Origin: JANXLS01 sp038227045
Lineage (GTDB): Bacteria > Planctomycetota > SZUA-567 > H5-PLA8
Direction: 5' to 3'
Assembly (NCBI GenBank): GCA_038227045.1
Contig: JBBRQD010000043.1
Span: forward strand, 1-43,040
Length of the DNA: 43,040 nt
The notes under the pieces are model-generated. The model made no database searches and was not told the origin of the DNA. It saw only the letters and a list, made by a program, of their open reading frames with translations. Shown here piece by piece: positions 27,031-35,455 of the stretch (position 1 is the first letter of the stretch; the number at the start of each line of letters is the position of its first letter). Made by a program: the position numbers and the translations under genes.

Positions 27031-27032
27031 AT

Positions 27033-27093
27033 GTTCGTAGTTCCGCCTTCAGGCGGTCTTCACTCCGAACCGCCTGAAGGCGGAACTACAAAC
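27033..27093. repeat. Paired REP-like palindrome upstream of the RAYT gene
   Basis: Arms 27033-27057 and 27069-27093 match as reverse complements with one mismatch. Each contains the GTAG (CTAC) foot and the CCGCC-TTCA-GGCGG hairpin, TTCC variant. It lies two bases after the DUF58 stop and 18 bases before the RAYT start codon. Confidence 0.9.
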
Positions 27094-27110
27094 TTTTAAG
27101 GACTTTGCAC

Positions 27111-27724
27111 GTGAGCGAATACGTCTGGCGCCAACTCTCCACCGACGATCGGGCGGAATTGCTCGAGTGGCGCAAGAACAACGCTTTGCCGTGGCACTCT
27201 CCGCCGCATCGGTATTGCGTGGACTATTCGCTTTTTCATCTGACGGCGGCATGTTTCGATCATCAACATTTTATAGGCTACAGCCGGGATCGGCTTGATG
27301 CCTTTTCTCTGAGCGTGCTTGACGTGTTCGCCTCGAAAGCTCGCAAAACAGATGCTTGGTGTGTCTTGCCAAATCATTATCATGCGCTTGTTGAAACAGA
27401 CGATTTACTGGAATTGCTGCGTGAAATGGGCATGCTGCATGGTCGGATGTCGCATGCGTGGAACGGAGAGGAGAACGCGCGCGGAAGACGCGTATTTTTC
27501 GTGCGGCGGACAGGGCAATTCGGTCCGAACGGCATTTTTTCGCAACGCTGAATTACATTCATCACAATCCGGTTCATCATGGGTATGTTGAGCGTTGGAC
27601 GGACTGGCCATGGAGTAGCGCCGCTGATTTCTTGTCGCAAGTTCCTCGCGAAGAAGCGGAAAAGCTATGGCGCCAACACCCCATCCTCGATTACGGAAAG
27701 GGATGGGACGATCCAAGTTCGTAG
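27111..27724 (+). pseudogene. REP-associated tyrosine transposase (RAYT), frameshifted
   Basis: RAYTs are single-copy relatives of IS200/IS605 transposases that act on REP palindromes. The first frame has the HUH motif in AWCVLPNHYHALVE (His 89 and 91, bases 27375-27383). The catalytic Tyr region, TLNYIHHNPVHHGYVERWTD with the Tyr codon at 27554-27556, lies in a different frame. The switch falls at a run of five T at 27495-27499: adding one T gives RRVFFRAADRAIRSERHFF and joins the frames smoothly. Read as is, the protein ends at 27551 without its catalytic Tyr. AAGGA lies 8 bases before the GTG at 27111. The TAG stop of the second frame (27722-27724) is part of the GTAG foot of the following palindrome. 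A sequencing error in the T-run is possible. Confidence 0.85.
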
Positions 27725-27778
27725 TTCCGCCTTTCAGGCGGTCCGAAAAAAGGACCGCCTGAAGGCGGAACTACGAAC
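27717..27778. repeat. Paired REP-like palindrome downstream of the RAYT gene
   Basis: Arms 27717-27743 and 27752-27778 pair with one extra T in the left arm. TTCC variant with the GTAG foot. The left arm supplies the stop codon of the second RAYT frame. With the copy at 27033 it brackets the transposase gene. Confidence 0.9.
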
Positions 27779-27819
27779 GACATGCGCCATGCGGACCTCA
27801 AGGATGGAGAGGTAATAGA

Positions 27820-28221
27820 GTGAACAACGAACAAAAGAAGCGTCCTTGGTTTCAATATCATCTGTCAACAGCATTCGTGCTGATGCTTGTGGCAGGCGTA
27901 ATTCTGTCAGCAAATTGCGTGACCCGATTGCCCAACGCCTATGAGAAGAAATATCTGACCGATATTTTACCGATTAATATGGAATGCAGCGGCGTTACAA
28001 TCGGCTGGCCGATTCGCATTGCATACATTGTAAATTATGAAGCGGGGCCCTTAACAGGAAATAGGTCGTTTCATATGCTCGAAGATTTTAGTTGGCTGAA
28101 TCTCCTCATTAATATATTCGTCGCAATCGCCATTCTCGCCGTTGTTCACAAGAGCTGTGAATGGTGGATTGGTTACCGAACCGTACACGGCAAACAAAAT
28201 ACGAGTGAACAGAACTCATGA
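27820..28221 (+). CDS. Small two-helix membrane protein (planctomycete-type)
   Basis: This 133-residue protein starts with RPWFQYHLSTAFVLMLVAGV, a charged start leading straight into a membrane segment (about 14-34). A second segment lies at about 90-110 (WLNLLINIFVAIAILAVVHK). The RPWFQFHLSTA-type start is, as I recall, common to many small membrane proteins in planctomycete genomes, whose function is unknown. GTG start, with GGAGAGG 10 bases upstream. Its TGA overlaps the pcm ATG as ATGA, so the two are translationally coupled. Confidence 0.75.
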   Translation: MNNEQKKRPWFQYHLSTAFVLMLVAGVILSANCVTRLPNAYEKKYLTDILPINMECSGVTIGWPIRIAYIVNYEAGPLTGNRSFHMLEDFSWLNLLINIFVAIAILAVVHKSCEWWIGYRTVHGKQNTSEQNS

Positions 28222-28874
28222 CCGAAACCCTCGACGACATGATCCGCTTCGATCTCCACGACCGCGGCGTTCACGATGAGCGCGTCCTCGACGCGTTTCG
28301 CCGCGTGGATCGAAAACACTTTGTCCCGGAACTGGCGCGCACCCAAGCCTACAACGACCGCGCGCTGACGCTTACCCACGGCCAGACGATTTCGCAGCCT
28401 TACATGACCGGCTTGATGACTCAGGCGCTTGCGTTGAAGGGCGACGAAAAAGTGCTCGAGATCGGCACCGGGTCCGGCTTTCAAACCGCGATTCTCTCCT
28501 TCCTCGCGCGCGAAGTTTATACGGTCGAACGCGTCGAATATCTCGCGACGACAGCGGAAGACCGCCTGCTCGATCTAGGCTGCAAAAACATTCGTTTCAA
28601 GCTCGGCGACGGATCGCAGGGCTGGGCCGAGCACGCTCCGTACGACCGCATTATTTTCACCGCCGCCTGTCCCAGAATTCCGCAGGCCGTGGAAAAGCAA
28701 TTGCGCGACGGCGGCATCCTGATTGCCCCGGTCGGCCCGCCCGACGAACAGGAACTTATCGCGGTGACAATCAAAAATGGAAAACGAGTTGAAACCCAGC
28801 TCGGCCCGTGCGTCTTCGTAAAGCTGATCGGCAGCGAAGGCTTTCCGAATTCCGAACCGCCGATGCGGCCATAA
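28218..28874 (+). CDS. pcm: Protein-L-isoaspartate O-methyltransferase
   Basis: This 218-residue protein methylates L-isoaspartyl residues in damaged proteins, starting their repair. Family marks are VDRKHFVPE (30-38), the substrate-contact segment LTHGQTISQPYM (52-63) and the SAM loop KVLEIGTGSGFQTAIL (78-93). A later YTVERVEYLA segment carries the acidic ribose ligand. Length is typical. It overlaps the preceding membrane-protein gene by four bases. Confidence 0.95.
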   Translation: MTETLDDMIRFDLHDRGVHDERVLDAFRRVDRKHFVPELARTQAYNDRALTLTHGQTISQPYMTGLMTQALALKGDEKVLEIGTGSGFQTAILSFLAREVYTVERVEYLATTAEDRLLDLGCKNIRFKLGDGSQGWAEHAPYDRIIFTAACPRIPQAVEKQLRDGGILIAPVGPPDEQELIAVTIKNGKRVETQLGPCVFVKLIGSEGFPNSEPPMRP

Positions 28875-28911
28875 AACCCGTTTCAACGCGGGCGCGGAGT
28901 CTCTCGAACGA

Positions 28912-30981
28912 ATGGAACCTCAAGTTGGCGGCAACAGTTTTCAGGATCGTCCCGGCACGCGCATGCGCATCGTCCTGCGACCGGACGGCGAGACACAACC
29001 CGGGCTCGCCTGGAGCGCGTTCGCGTGGACGTTCAAGATTTTTTACGCGCTGACGGCGGGCGCGTTTTGTGCGGCCATCGCGTCCTACGCGCCGGTGGCC
29101 GGCCCCGCAATCGCCGCCTTCGTCCCATCGCGCTGCACACTGCTGATCCAAACGCCCAGCGGCGCGGCGCTGCATCGCGCGCTGCTCGACAACCCCGCGT
29201 TTACCGAATTGCTCAACGATCCCGATACGGCGGCGTTCGTCGAATCGCTGGCAAAAATGAAGCCGCAGCCCAATGTAAACGATGCGAACGAGCCAATTGA
29301 CGCCGCCCCGCTCTCGCTGCGCGCGCAATTCGACGCCGCTTACGCGAAATTGCCGTGGCCCGTCTCCTGGCTGATTCCACCAAACGAATCGGGCTTCTAT
29401 CCATTCGTCGGCAACGAGTTCGCCATCGCGCTGGAACGCAGCGGTGATGCGACGCTGGCGACTGGCAAAAAGAAAAGCTCCACGACCGCATTGATTTTTC
29501 TGCGCGTCAGCGAATCGCGCGGACATCTGGCGCGCCTGGCCGCTGTCTTTTTTCACGCGTCAAAGAACGTCGAACTCTTCGACCTGGGCGGCGGTTTGAT
29601 CGCGGTGGGATTGAACGGCGCGCATCCTGAGTTCGAAAAACATGCCCCGTCCATGGTCGTCTCCGCCGACTCGACAGAGCCGGCATCGCCACCGCTGCTG
29701 CGAATTTCATTTAGCCCAAAGTCGCTCGCGGGATCGACTCCGAAAGATCAGCCTCTGGATTTGAACAACGAAACCATCGAACGTCTTTTCGAAGAGGACG
29801 TACCCAAATCCGTGCTCCTCGCGCTCCAAAAACCGCCCGGCATCGGCGACATGCTGAATTGGAAAACGCCGCCCGCACTGGCGCGAATCGATCTCTTCGC
29901 CGCACCTGGCGGACGCGTTGTCGCGCGCGGCCGAATCGAAGGCGATGTTCCGCAGCCCTCTATTATTACTGCCGATGCCACGACCGAGAACAAAAAACCT
30001 CGCCCTGATTCATTCGCCGATTTCTCAGCCACCGGCCCGATGGCCGAATTCGCGCTGCCCATCGATCTGCGCGCCTGTTTCCTGCGCTACGTGGAAGGCA
30101 GCATGAGACTGTCGAAAGACGCGAAGGGTTTGACGCGCGGACAGCGCTTGTGGGTTTCGCGTTTCAGGGTGCTGGCGGAAGACAGAGTGGACCTTGACGC
30201 CTCGTTCTGGCCCATGATCGGACACGCGGCGGCAATCGAAATTCACGAAAGCAAGAAGGACGAAGACGCCACGCCGCTGGGCACCATCAAAATGTGGCTG
30301 CCGTGCGACGCGAAGAACCCCGAGACTCTTTTCGCCGCAGCCGATCTGGCGCGCGCGCGCTGGGATTATCTCTTCGACAACACGGACAAGATCACGGTCA
30401 AGCCGCCATACGTCAAACGCTTCCGTTCCGAGAACGAACTCGCGGACACGCAAGGTGACCGCTTCGTGCTGGCCACTGGAAAGATCAACGCGCCGGCCTG
30501 GAGCGTCGGCCCGAAAGGCTTGCGCATCACCACCGACGCCGGAATTTTTGCGGTGCGCGACGGGCCAAAAGAATCCGATTTCATCACCCCGCCCAAAGCG
30601 CTCGACTCCTATCAAATGCGCCTCGACGGTCCCCGTCTCGCGTCCACCGTCGAATCGCTCGCGACGGTCTATTACGACGATGTGGAAGACGACATCGGCT
30701 CGCAAAAATTTCTGGCACTGCATCCCGACCGCGAATTGAACATTCGCCTCGCGCGAAAATGGGCGAGCCTGATGGGCAAGCTCGCGCTCGAAATCGTGCC
30801 CGATTCCACCGGCGCCGAATTGAGATTGAACTGGATGCCTGCCAGCATGGCCGCATCCGCCAACTTGCCCGCAGCGAAAGAGTCGAACGGAACGCCGCCC
30901 AAGACAGATCGAAAAGAGCCCAAAAAAGATTCGAAAAAAACAGACGATGACGATGCCCCGCCACCTCCGCCGGCGAATTAA
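28912..30981 (+). CDS. Large membrane-anchored protein of unknown function
   Basis: I do not recognise the family. The 689-residue product has one membrane segment near the start, about residues 41-65 (FKIFYALTAGAFCAAIASYA). A long extracytoplasmic part follows, with repeated alpha/beta units that each carry an (I/F)-A-(L/V) strand, for example NEFAIALERSGDATLATGKK and GGGLIAVGLNGAHPEFEKHA. The last 45 residues are low-complexity, Lys/Asp-rich then proline-rich (KKTDDDDAPPPPPAN). Domains that assess lipoprotein-like substrates in planctomycetes have a similar layout, but this is only an impression. It follows pcm by 37 bases and may share its transcript. Confidence 0.75.
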   Translation: MEPQVGGNSFQDRPGTRMRIVLRPDGETQPGLAWSAFAWTFKIFYALTAGAFCAAIASYAPVAGPAIAAFVPSRCTLLIQTPSGAALHRALLDNPAFTELLNDPDTAAFVESLAKMKPQPNVNDANEPIDAAPLSLRAQFDAAYAKLPWPVSWLIPPNESGFYPFVGNEFAIALERSGDATLATGKKKSSTTALIFLRVSESRGHLARLAAVFFHASKNVELFDLGGGLIAVGLNGAHPEFEKHAPSMVVSADSTEPASPPLLRISFSPKSLAGSTPKDQPLDLNNETIERLFEEDVPKSVLLALQKPPGIGDMLNWKTPPALARIDLFAAPGGRVVARGRIEGDVPQPSIITADATTENKKPRPDSFADFSATGPMAEFALPIDLRACFLRYVEGSMRLSKDAKGLTRGQRLWVSRFRVLAEDRVDLDASFWPMIGHAAAIEIHESKKDEDATPLGTIKMWLPCDAKNPETLFAAADLARARWDYLFDNTDKITVKPPYVKRFRSENELADTQGDRFVLATGKINAPAWSVGPKGLRITTDAGIFAVRDGPKESDFITPPKALDSYQMRLDGPRLASTVESLATVYYDDVEDDIGSQKFLALHPDRELNIRLARKWASLMGKLALEIVPDSTGAELRLNWMPASMAASANLPAAKESNGTPPKTDRKEPKKDSKKTDDDDAPPPPPAN

Positions 30982-31019
30982 TGAGCGATAGTTTTCGCAA
31001 CGCAATTAAGGGTTGAGAC

Positions 31020-31364
31020 ATGAAACCGCCGACTAGAATCACCGGCACATTTACGATAAGGCCGCTTGAATTGGCCGCGTGGCTCGTGCCGGTTGCCGTG
31101 TTATCGATCGCCGCACTGCTCAAACACGCAAGCGATTCGAACTCCGCACCGGCCGCGATGGCATCGTGTCGCGTCGATCTCAACGCGGCATCGCTCGAAG
31201 AACTAACAACGATTCCAGGCATGTCACCGCGCCGTGCCAGAGCGCTCGTTATCGCGCGCGAAAAACGCGGTGGATTCGAACGCATCTCGGATGTGTCCGA
31301 CGTAACGGGTTTTACGCCGGGCTACGTGCGCAGAATCGAAGACTTGGTGGAAGTGAAGAAGTAG
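31020..31364 (+). CDS. ComEA-like helix-hairpin-helix protein
   Basis: This 114-residue protein has one N-terminal membrane segment (about 16-34, LELAAWLVPVAVLSIAALL) and a tandem helix-hairpin-helix DNA-binding module: VDLNAASLEELTTIPGMSPR (52-71) and a second half ending GFTPGYVRRIEDLV. ComEA proteins bind incoming DNA at the outer face of the membrane during natural transformation, but single HhH proteins of this sort also occur without competence. AAGGG lies 7 bases before the ATG. comF at 6932 is the only other competence-type gene here. Confidence 0.85.
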   Translation: MKPPTRITGTFTIRPLELAAWLVPVAVLSIAALLKHASDSNSAPAAMASCRVDLNAASLEELTTIPGMSPRRARALVIAREKRGGFERISDVSDVTGFTPGYVRRIEDLVEVKK

Positions 31365-31409
31365 CGCCCATTGGAAATTCGCGCGGTTTTGTGGTATGAA
31401 CTTCGCCCG

Positions 31410-32861
31410 ATGCTTTTCAATTCTCTCGAATTCCTCGTTTTCTTCGCGGTCGTTTTCGCGCTGTATTGCATGCTAAACCAGCGCTGGCAGAACCGCATGT
31501 TGCTGCTGGCGAGTTACGTCTTCTACGGCTGGGCAGAACCTAAATTCGTCGTCCTCATGGCGCTCACCACCGTCGCGGATTATTGGATCGGCATGCGCAT
31601 CGAAGATTCCGCGACGCCGCTCGCGCGCAAACGCTGGCTCACCGCCAGCATCGTGCTGAATCTCGGCTTGCTCGGCACATTCAAGTATCTCGGATTCGCC
31701 TCGGATAATCTGCACGCGCTGTGCGTCTGGCTCGGCATCGACGCCAATTGGGAGATCATCAAGCTCGCGCCGCCCGCCGGAATCAGTTTCTATACGTTTC
31801 ACGAGATCAGCTACGTCACCGACATCTACCGCAAGCACATCAAGGCCGCGCGCAAATTCGAAGATTTCGCGGTTTTCATCTCCTTTTTTCCACAGCTCGT
31901 CGCGGGGCCGATCGGACGCGCGTCGTGGCAGATGCCGCAGTTTCAGCATCCGCGGCGCATGACATACGAAGGCTGGTCGGAAGGGCTGACGCTCTTCGTC
32001 ATCGGCATGTTTCGCAAAGTCGTCGTCGCCGATCCTCTGGGCGCGCTCGCGAAAAACGTCTTCGATCACCCAGAGCGTTGCGGCCCCTGGACGCTGTTGA
32101 TTGGGCTGTATTGCTTCGCGTTTCAGATTTACGCCGACTTCGCCGGCTACAGCGACATGGCGCGCGGCCTGGCGCGCTTCATGGGATTCGGATTGATCCA
32201 GAATTTCGAGCATCCGTATTTTTCAACCAACATCACCGAATTCTGGCGGCGCTGGCACATCAGCCTCTCGACCTGGCTGCGTGACTATTTGTACATCCCG
32301 CTGGGCGGAAATCGCAAGGGCACCGTTCGCACATACATCAATCTGTTTCTCACGATGTTCCTCGGCGGACTGTGGCACGGGGCGTCATGGAACTACGCGG
32401 TGTGGGGGATGCTGCACGGCGTTTTTCTGGCAGTGCATAAATGGACGATGGAACGGCAGACAGGGAGACAAGGAGACAAGGAGACAAGGGGAAACGGCAA
32501 TGTCAGTTTGAATGTCCTAAAAACGCTCGCAACGTTTCACCTCGTCGCGCTGACGTGGATTTTCTTCGCATCGAAATCGTTCGAACAATCGTTCGCCTTT
32601 CTCTCCGGATTGTTCGGCAAACACGCCAAGTCCGCCGCGTCGCGCTTGATCGCTTTAAATAAGGACGAATTGAACGCGGCGGCGGCGGGATTGTTCGTTA
32701 TGCTTCTGCTTATTGATGTGCCGCAGTATGTAAAAAAGGACCAATACGCTTTGTTGCGCTGGCCGTTCGCGGCGCGAGTCGCGGCGTTTGTTCTGATTGT
32801 TCTGGCAACGATTTTGACCCGGGGAGCGGAGCATGTCCCGTTCATCTATTTTAAATTTTGA
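31410..32861 (+). CDS. MBOAT family membrane-bound O-acyltransferase (AlgI-like)
   Basis: This 483-residue multi-span membrane protein acylates surface or secreted polysaccharides. Family marks are the start MLFNSLEFLVFFAVVF, ISFYTFHEISYVTDIYR, FFPQLVAGPIGRA, FWRRWHISLSTWLRDYLYIP and LGGLWHGASWNYAVWG, with the catalytic His at 323. I chose the ATG at 31410 because relatives begin exactly so; the frame is open upstream to a TTG at 31371. A hydrophilic loop after residue 340 (MERQTGRQGDKETRGNGN) is encoded by a tandem GAGACAAG repeat and looks like an insertion. The gene overlaps its SGNH-like partner by 29 bases, the usual pairing for polysaccharide O-acetylation. Confidence 0.92.
   Translation: MLFNSLEFLVFFAVVFALYCMLNQRWQNRMLLLASYVFYGWAEPKFVVLMALTTVADYWIGMRIEDSATPLARKRWLTASIVLNLGLLGTFKYLGFASDNLHALCVWLGIDANWEIIKLAPPAGISFYTFHEISYVTDIYRKHIKAARKFEDFAVFISFFPQLVAGPIGRASWQMPQFQHPRRMTYEGWSEGLTLFVIGMFRKVVVADPLGALAKNVFDHPERCGPWTLLIGLYCFAFQIYADFAGYSDMARGLARFMGFGLIQNFEHPYFSTNITEFWRRWHISLSTWLRDYLYIPLGGNRKGTVRTYINLFLTMFLGGLWHGASWNYAVWGMLHGVFLAVHKWTMERQTGRQGDKETRGNGNVSLNVLKTLATFHLVALTWIFFASKSFEQSFAFLSGLFGKHAKSAASRLIALNKDELNAAAAGLFVMLLLIDVPQYVKKDQYALLRWPFAARVAAFVLIVLATILTRGAEHVPFIYFKF
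32459..32495 (+). repeat. Tandem GAGACAAG repeat inside the MBOAT gene
   Basis: Three exact copies of the 8-base unit GAGACAAG occupy 32465-32488, flanked by GACAGG and GGGAAAC. The repeat is in frame overall and encodes the RQGDKETRG loop. It looks like one of the dispersed intergenic repeats inserted into coding sequence without breaking the frame. Confidence 0.8.
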
Positions 32862-33852
32862 ATCGCTCGAAGGCCTCAAGTTGCGCATGCCCGCAACACT
32901 GCTCGCGGTCGTTGGCGCGATCGCCGCGCTCGAAGCTGGATTGCGTCTGATTCCGGAAAAGTCACTCGTCCCAAACTTGAGCCGCCAGGGCGAGATCTTT
33001 TTCATGGAACGCGAGGTGCTGTCGAAATTCGACGCGCCGAAAATCGTGCTGCTCGGCAGTTCGCGCATCCGCCGCGCGATTGTTCCCACGAAACTCGACG
33101 AACAGCTCGGCCTGAAGAAAGGCTCGACGATCAATCTCGGACTGGCGATGGCACGCGTGTACGAATCACTCTATTTATACGAACGCAACGAGGAGAAACT
33201 GAAAAGCGCCGAGTGGGTGATTCTCAACGTGGACGAGTGGCACGTCAGCACCGGACCGAAGATGAGCAACTCATTGTACGAAACGCACGGCCCGCTTTTG
33301 GAGCGCTTGCAATTCCCAGACCGCCTGCGCACTCGGTTATTCCTCGACGGACTCTTCAACATGCGCGTCACGCTGAAGCTCGTGCCGGGCGCGCTGTTCG
33401 GCCGGACGAAAGATACGCAAACGCTGAAGCTCGACGAGAACAATCAAATCCTCCCACCGCCGCGTGCGGAGAAGCTCGAAACGTACGGCGATCAAATCGC
33501 GATGTTCTACGATCGCTTCGACGTGAACGACATTATGCTCGGCCACATTGAAAAATTGGCGAACAAAGTCAAGGCGAACGGCGGCCGGTTCGTCTTAATG
33601 CAACTCCCAAATCGCGCAGCGTATCAAACCGAGGTGGAGCGGACGCACGGATCGGATTTCAAGAATGAGCACGGCGCATTGAAAGCGCTGGCGGAGAAAC
33701 TGAACGTGCCGCTGCTGTTTTACACACTGCCGGAAAATCTTGGATTGACCGACGCGAATTACGAAGATTACGGCCACCTAAAACCCGACGGCGCAGCCAT
33801 CGTAACAAAGTTTTTAGGCGAAAAGATTCTGGAATTTAAACAGAAGAATTAA
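32833..33852 (+). CDS. SGNH hydrolase-like protein paired with the MBOAT gene
   Basis: This 339-residue protein has a single N-terminal membrane anchor (about 20-38, PATLLAVVGAIAALEAGL). An SGNH-type fold follows: the block with the nucleophile Ser is VLLGSSRIRRAIVP (72-85), and the C-terminal Asp/His block is DYGHLKPDGAAIV (about 314-326). In alginate-type and related systems such proteins (AlgJ, AlgX, DltD-like) pass acyl groups from the MBOAT protein to the polymer outside the membrane. The 29-base overlap with the MBOAT gene supports a working pair. No polysaccharide synthesis genes are nearby, so the acceptor is unknown. Confidence 0.82.
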   Translation: MSRSSILNFESLEGLKLRMPATLLAVVGAIAALEAGLRLIPEKSLVPNLSRQGEIFFMEREVLSKFDAPKIVLLGSSRIRRAIVPTKLDEQLGLKKGSTINLGLAMARVYESLYLYERNEEKLKSAEWVILNVDEWHVSTGPKMSNSLYETHGPLLERLQFPDRLRTRLFLDGLFNMRVTLKLVPGALFGRTKDTQTLKLDENNQILPPPRAEKLETYGDQIAMFYDRFDVNDIMLGHIEKLANKVKANGGRFVLMQLPNRAAYQTEVERTHGSDFKNEHGALKALAEKLNVPLLFYTLPENLGLTDANYEDYGHLKPDGAAIVTKFLGEKILEFKQKN

Positions 33853-33855
33853 ACA

Positions 33856-33920
33856 CGTTTGTAGTCCCGCCTTCAGGCGGTCCAGAAACAAAAGCCCGCC
33901 TGAAGGCGGGACTACGAACG
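33856..33920. repeat. Paired REP-like palindrome (GTAG type, TCCC variant)
   Basis: Arms 33856-33880 and 33896-33920 pair apart from one base in the outer foot. It lies four bases after the SGNH gene and 19 bases before the next start codon, so the next gene's ribosome binding site (AAAGGGAAC) lies just beyond it. Confidence 0.9.
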
Positions 33921-33939
33921 TGCTTTCGAAAGGGAACAG

Positions 33940-35358
33940 ATGTCGCACAAAGTTGCCATACTGGGTTTGGATTGCGCGGAACCGTCCCTGGTCTTCGATC
34001 GCTTCCGGCCGCGTTTGCCTGTTCTGTCGAAATTGATGGACACCGGCGTGTGGGGGCGGCTGCGCAGTTGCGATCCGCCGATCACCTGCCCGGCGTGGAT
34101 GGTCATGATGACCGGCACCTCGCCCGGCGAATTGGGCATCTACGGGTTCCGCAACCGCACCGATTACACCTATTCGGGCCTAGGCATCGCCACGTCGTCG
34201 TGGGTCAAACACGAGACCGTCTGGGACGTGCTTTCGCGCAATCAGCGCGATTGCATCACCTTTGGCGTGCCGCTCACATTCCCGCCGCGGCCACTGCGCG
34301 GAAACCAGATCAGTTGTTTTCTCACGCCCGGGCCGGAGAGCAACTTTACGTATCCCGCGAGCTTGAAAGCCGAGATCACCTCGGCGTGCGGCGAATACAT
34401 CCCCGATGTTCGCGACTTCCGCACCGACGACAAAGTCGGCCTGCTCAAGCGCGTCTTCGAGATGACCGACAGCCACACCGCGTACGCAAAGTGGCTGCTG
34501 AAAAACAAGCGGTGGGATTTTTTTATGATGGTCGAGATGGGCACCGACCGCATTCACCACGGCTTCTGGAAGTACTTCGACAAGGAACACCCGCGCTACG
34601 AATTCAATCCAAGCTTGCAGAATTGCATGGAGGATTATTACGCACACGTGGACGCCTGCGTCGGAAAAATCATTGAGGATATTCCCGACGACGCCTGGAT
34701 CGTCATCGTCAGCGACCACGGCATCAAGCGCATGATCGGCGACATCGCCTTCAACGAATGGCTGATCAAAGAAGGCTATCTCACGCTCAAGTCCCGCCCG
34801 CCCAAACTCACGCCGATTGGCAAATGCGACATCGACTGGAGCAAAACAACTGCGTGGGGCGATGGCGGTTATTACGGGCGCCTGTTCCTGAACATAAAGG
34901 GGCGCGAACCGCAGGGGCAGATTGCGCCGGAAAACGTCGAGGCATTCAAGCAGGAGCTTACCGCGAAGCTGATGAAGCTCGGTGACGAAAACGGCAAGCC
35001 GTTCAACGTCCCAACGCAGGTGCTGCGTCCCGAGAAACTCTACGAAAAAGTGAACGGCATCGCGCCGGATCTAATCGTCTATTTCGGGGGCTTGTATTGG
35101 CGCTCGGTGGGCAGCGTCGGCGGAGAGAACCCACAAGTTCACACCTTCGAAAACGACAGCGGCCCCGACGACGCCAACCACGCCGAAGAAGGCATTTTTA
35201 TCTGCTCGACAAAGGCGCGGATGAAAGCGAATCTGCGCGGTCCCGGCGAGCGGAAAGGCATGCATCTGCGCAGCGTCGCGAAGACAGTCTTGAAACTGCA
35301 AGGCATCGAACCGCCGGCGAGCATGGGCGGAACCGCGTTCGATTTATCGGGAATGTAG
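33940..35358 (+). CDS. Alkaline phosphatase superfamily phosphodiesterase/phosphohydrolase-like protein
   Basis: This 472-residue protein belongs to the type I phosphodiesterase/nucleotide pyrophosphatase branch of the alkaline phosphatase superfamily (COG3379-like). Metal ligands visible are Asp 11 (ILGLDCAEP), MGTDRIHHGFWKYFD, VIVSDHGIKRM and the late His of DDANHAEEGIF. ITCPAWMVMMTGTSPGELGIYGFRNR lies at the active-site nucleophile position; the usual Thr/Ser is not certain here, since the segment reads Trp-Met, although other members of the subfamily share this form. No signal peptide. AAAGGGAAC precedes the ATG. The substrate is unknown. A stem-loop terminator follows. Confidence 0.88.
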   Translation: MSHKVAILGLDCAEPSLVFDRFRPRLPVLSKLMDTGVWGRLRSCDPPITCPAWMVMMTGTSPGELGIYGFRNRTDYTYSGLGIATSSWVKHETVWDVLSRNQRDCITFGVPLTFPPRPLRGNQISCFLTPGPESNFTYPASLKAEITSACGEYIPDVRDFRTDDKVGLLKRVFEMTDSHTAYAKWLLKNKRWDFFMMVEMGTDRIHHGFWKYFDKEHPRYEFNPSLQNCMEDYYAHVDACVGKIIEDIPDDAWIVIVSDHGIKRMIGDIAFNEWLIKEGYLTLKSRPPKLTPIGKCDIDWSKTTAWGDGGYYGRLFLNIKGREPQGQIAPENVEAFKQELTAKLMKLGDENGKPFNVPTQVLRPEKLYEKVNGIAPDLIVYFGGLYWRSVGSVGGENPQVHTFENDSGPDDANHAEEGIFICSTKARMKANLRGPGERKGMHLRSVAKTVLKLQGIEPPASMGGTAFDLSGM

Positions 35359-35367
35359 AACAAAAAA

Positions 35368-35404
35368 AGCGGTCAATCGTTTCGCAATTGACCGCTCCAT
35401 TTTA
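35368..35404. terminator. Bidirectional intrinsic terminator
   Basis: A 10-base-pair stem (AGCGGTCAAT, 35368-35377, with its complement at 35387-35396) and a 9-base loop has seven A before it and CCATTTT after it. It lies between the phosphohydrolase gene and the convergent isomerase gene, so it can stop transcription from both sides. Confidence 0.85.
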
Positions 35405-35450
35405 TGCCTTGCCGTTCTTTGCGCCTCTGTGTCTTTGCGATAGAAAAATA
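35405..35450. repeat. Fragment of the CTTTGCGCCTCTGTGTCTTTG repeat family
   Basis: The bases from 35410 to about 35441 (GTTCTTTGCGCCTCTGTGTC and onward) resemble the CTCTGTG repeats at 5321 and 6893 but are too diverged to align along their length. Low certainty. Confidence 0.4.
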
Positions 35451-35455
35451 AGTCG

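Noticed and set aside
27490..27510. Programmed -1 frameshift in the RAYT gene
   Set aside because: The site is not a full XXXYYYZ slippery heptamer and no following pseudoknot was recognised; simple loss of a T explains it better, so it is kept only as a possibility.
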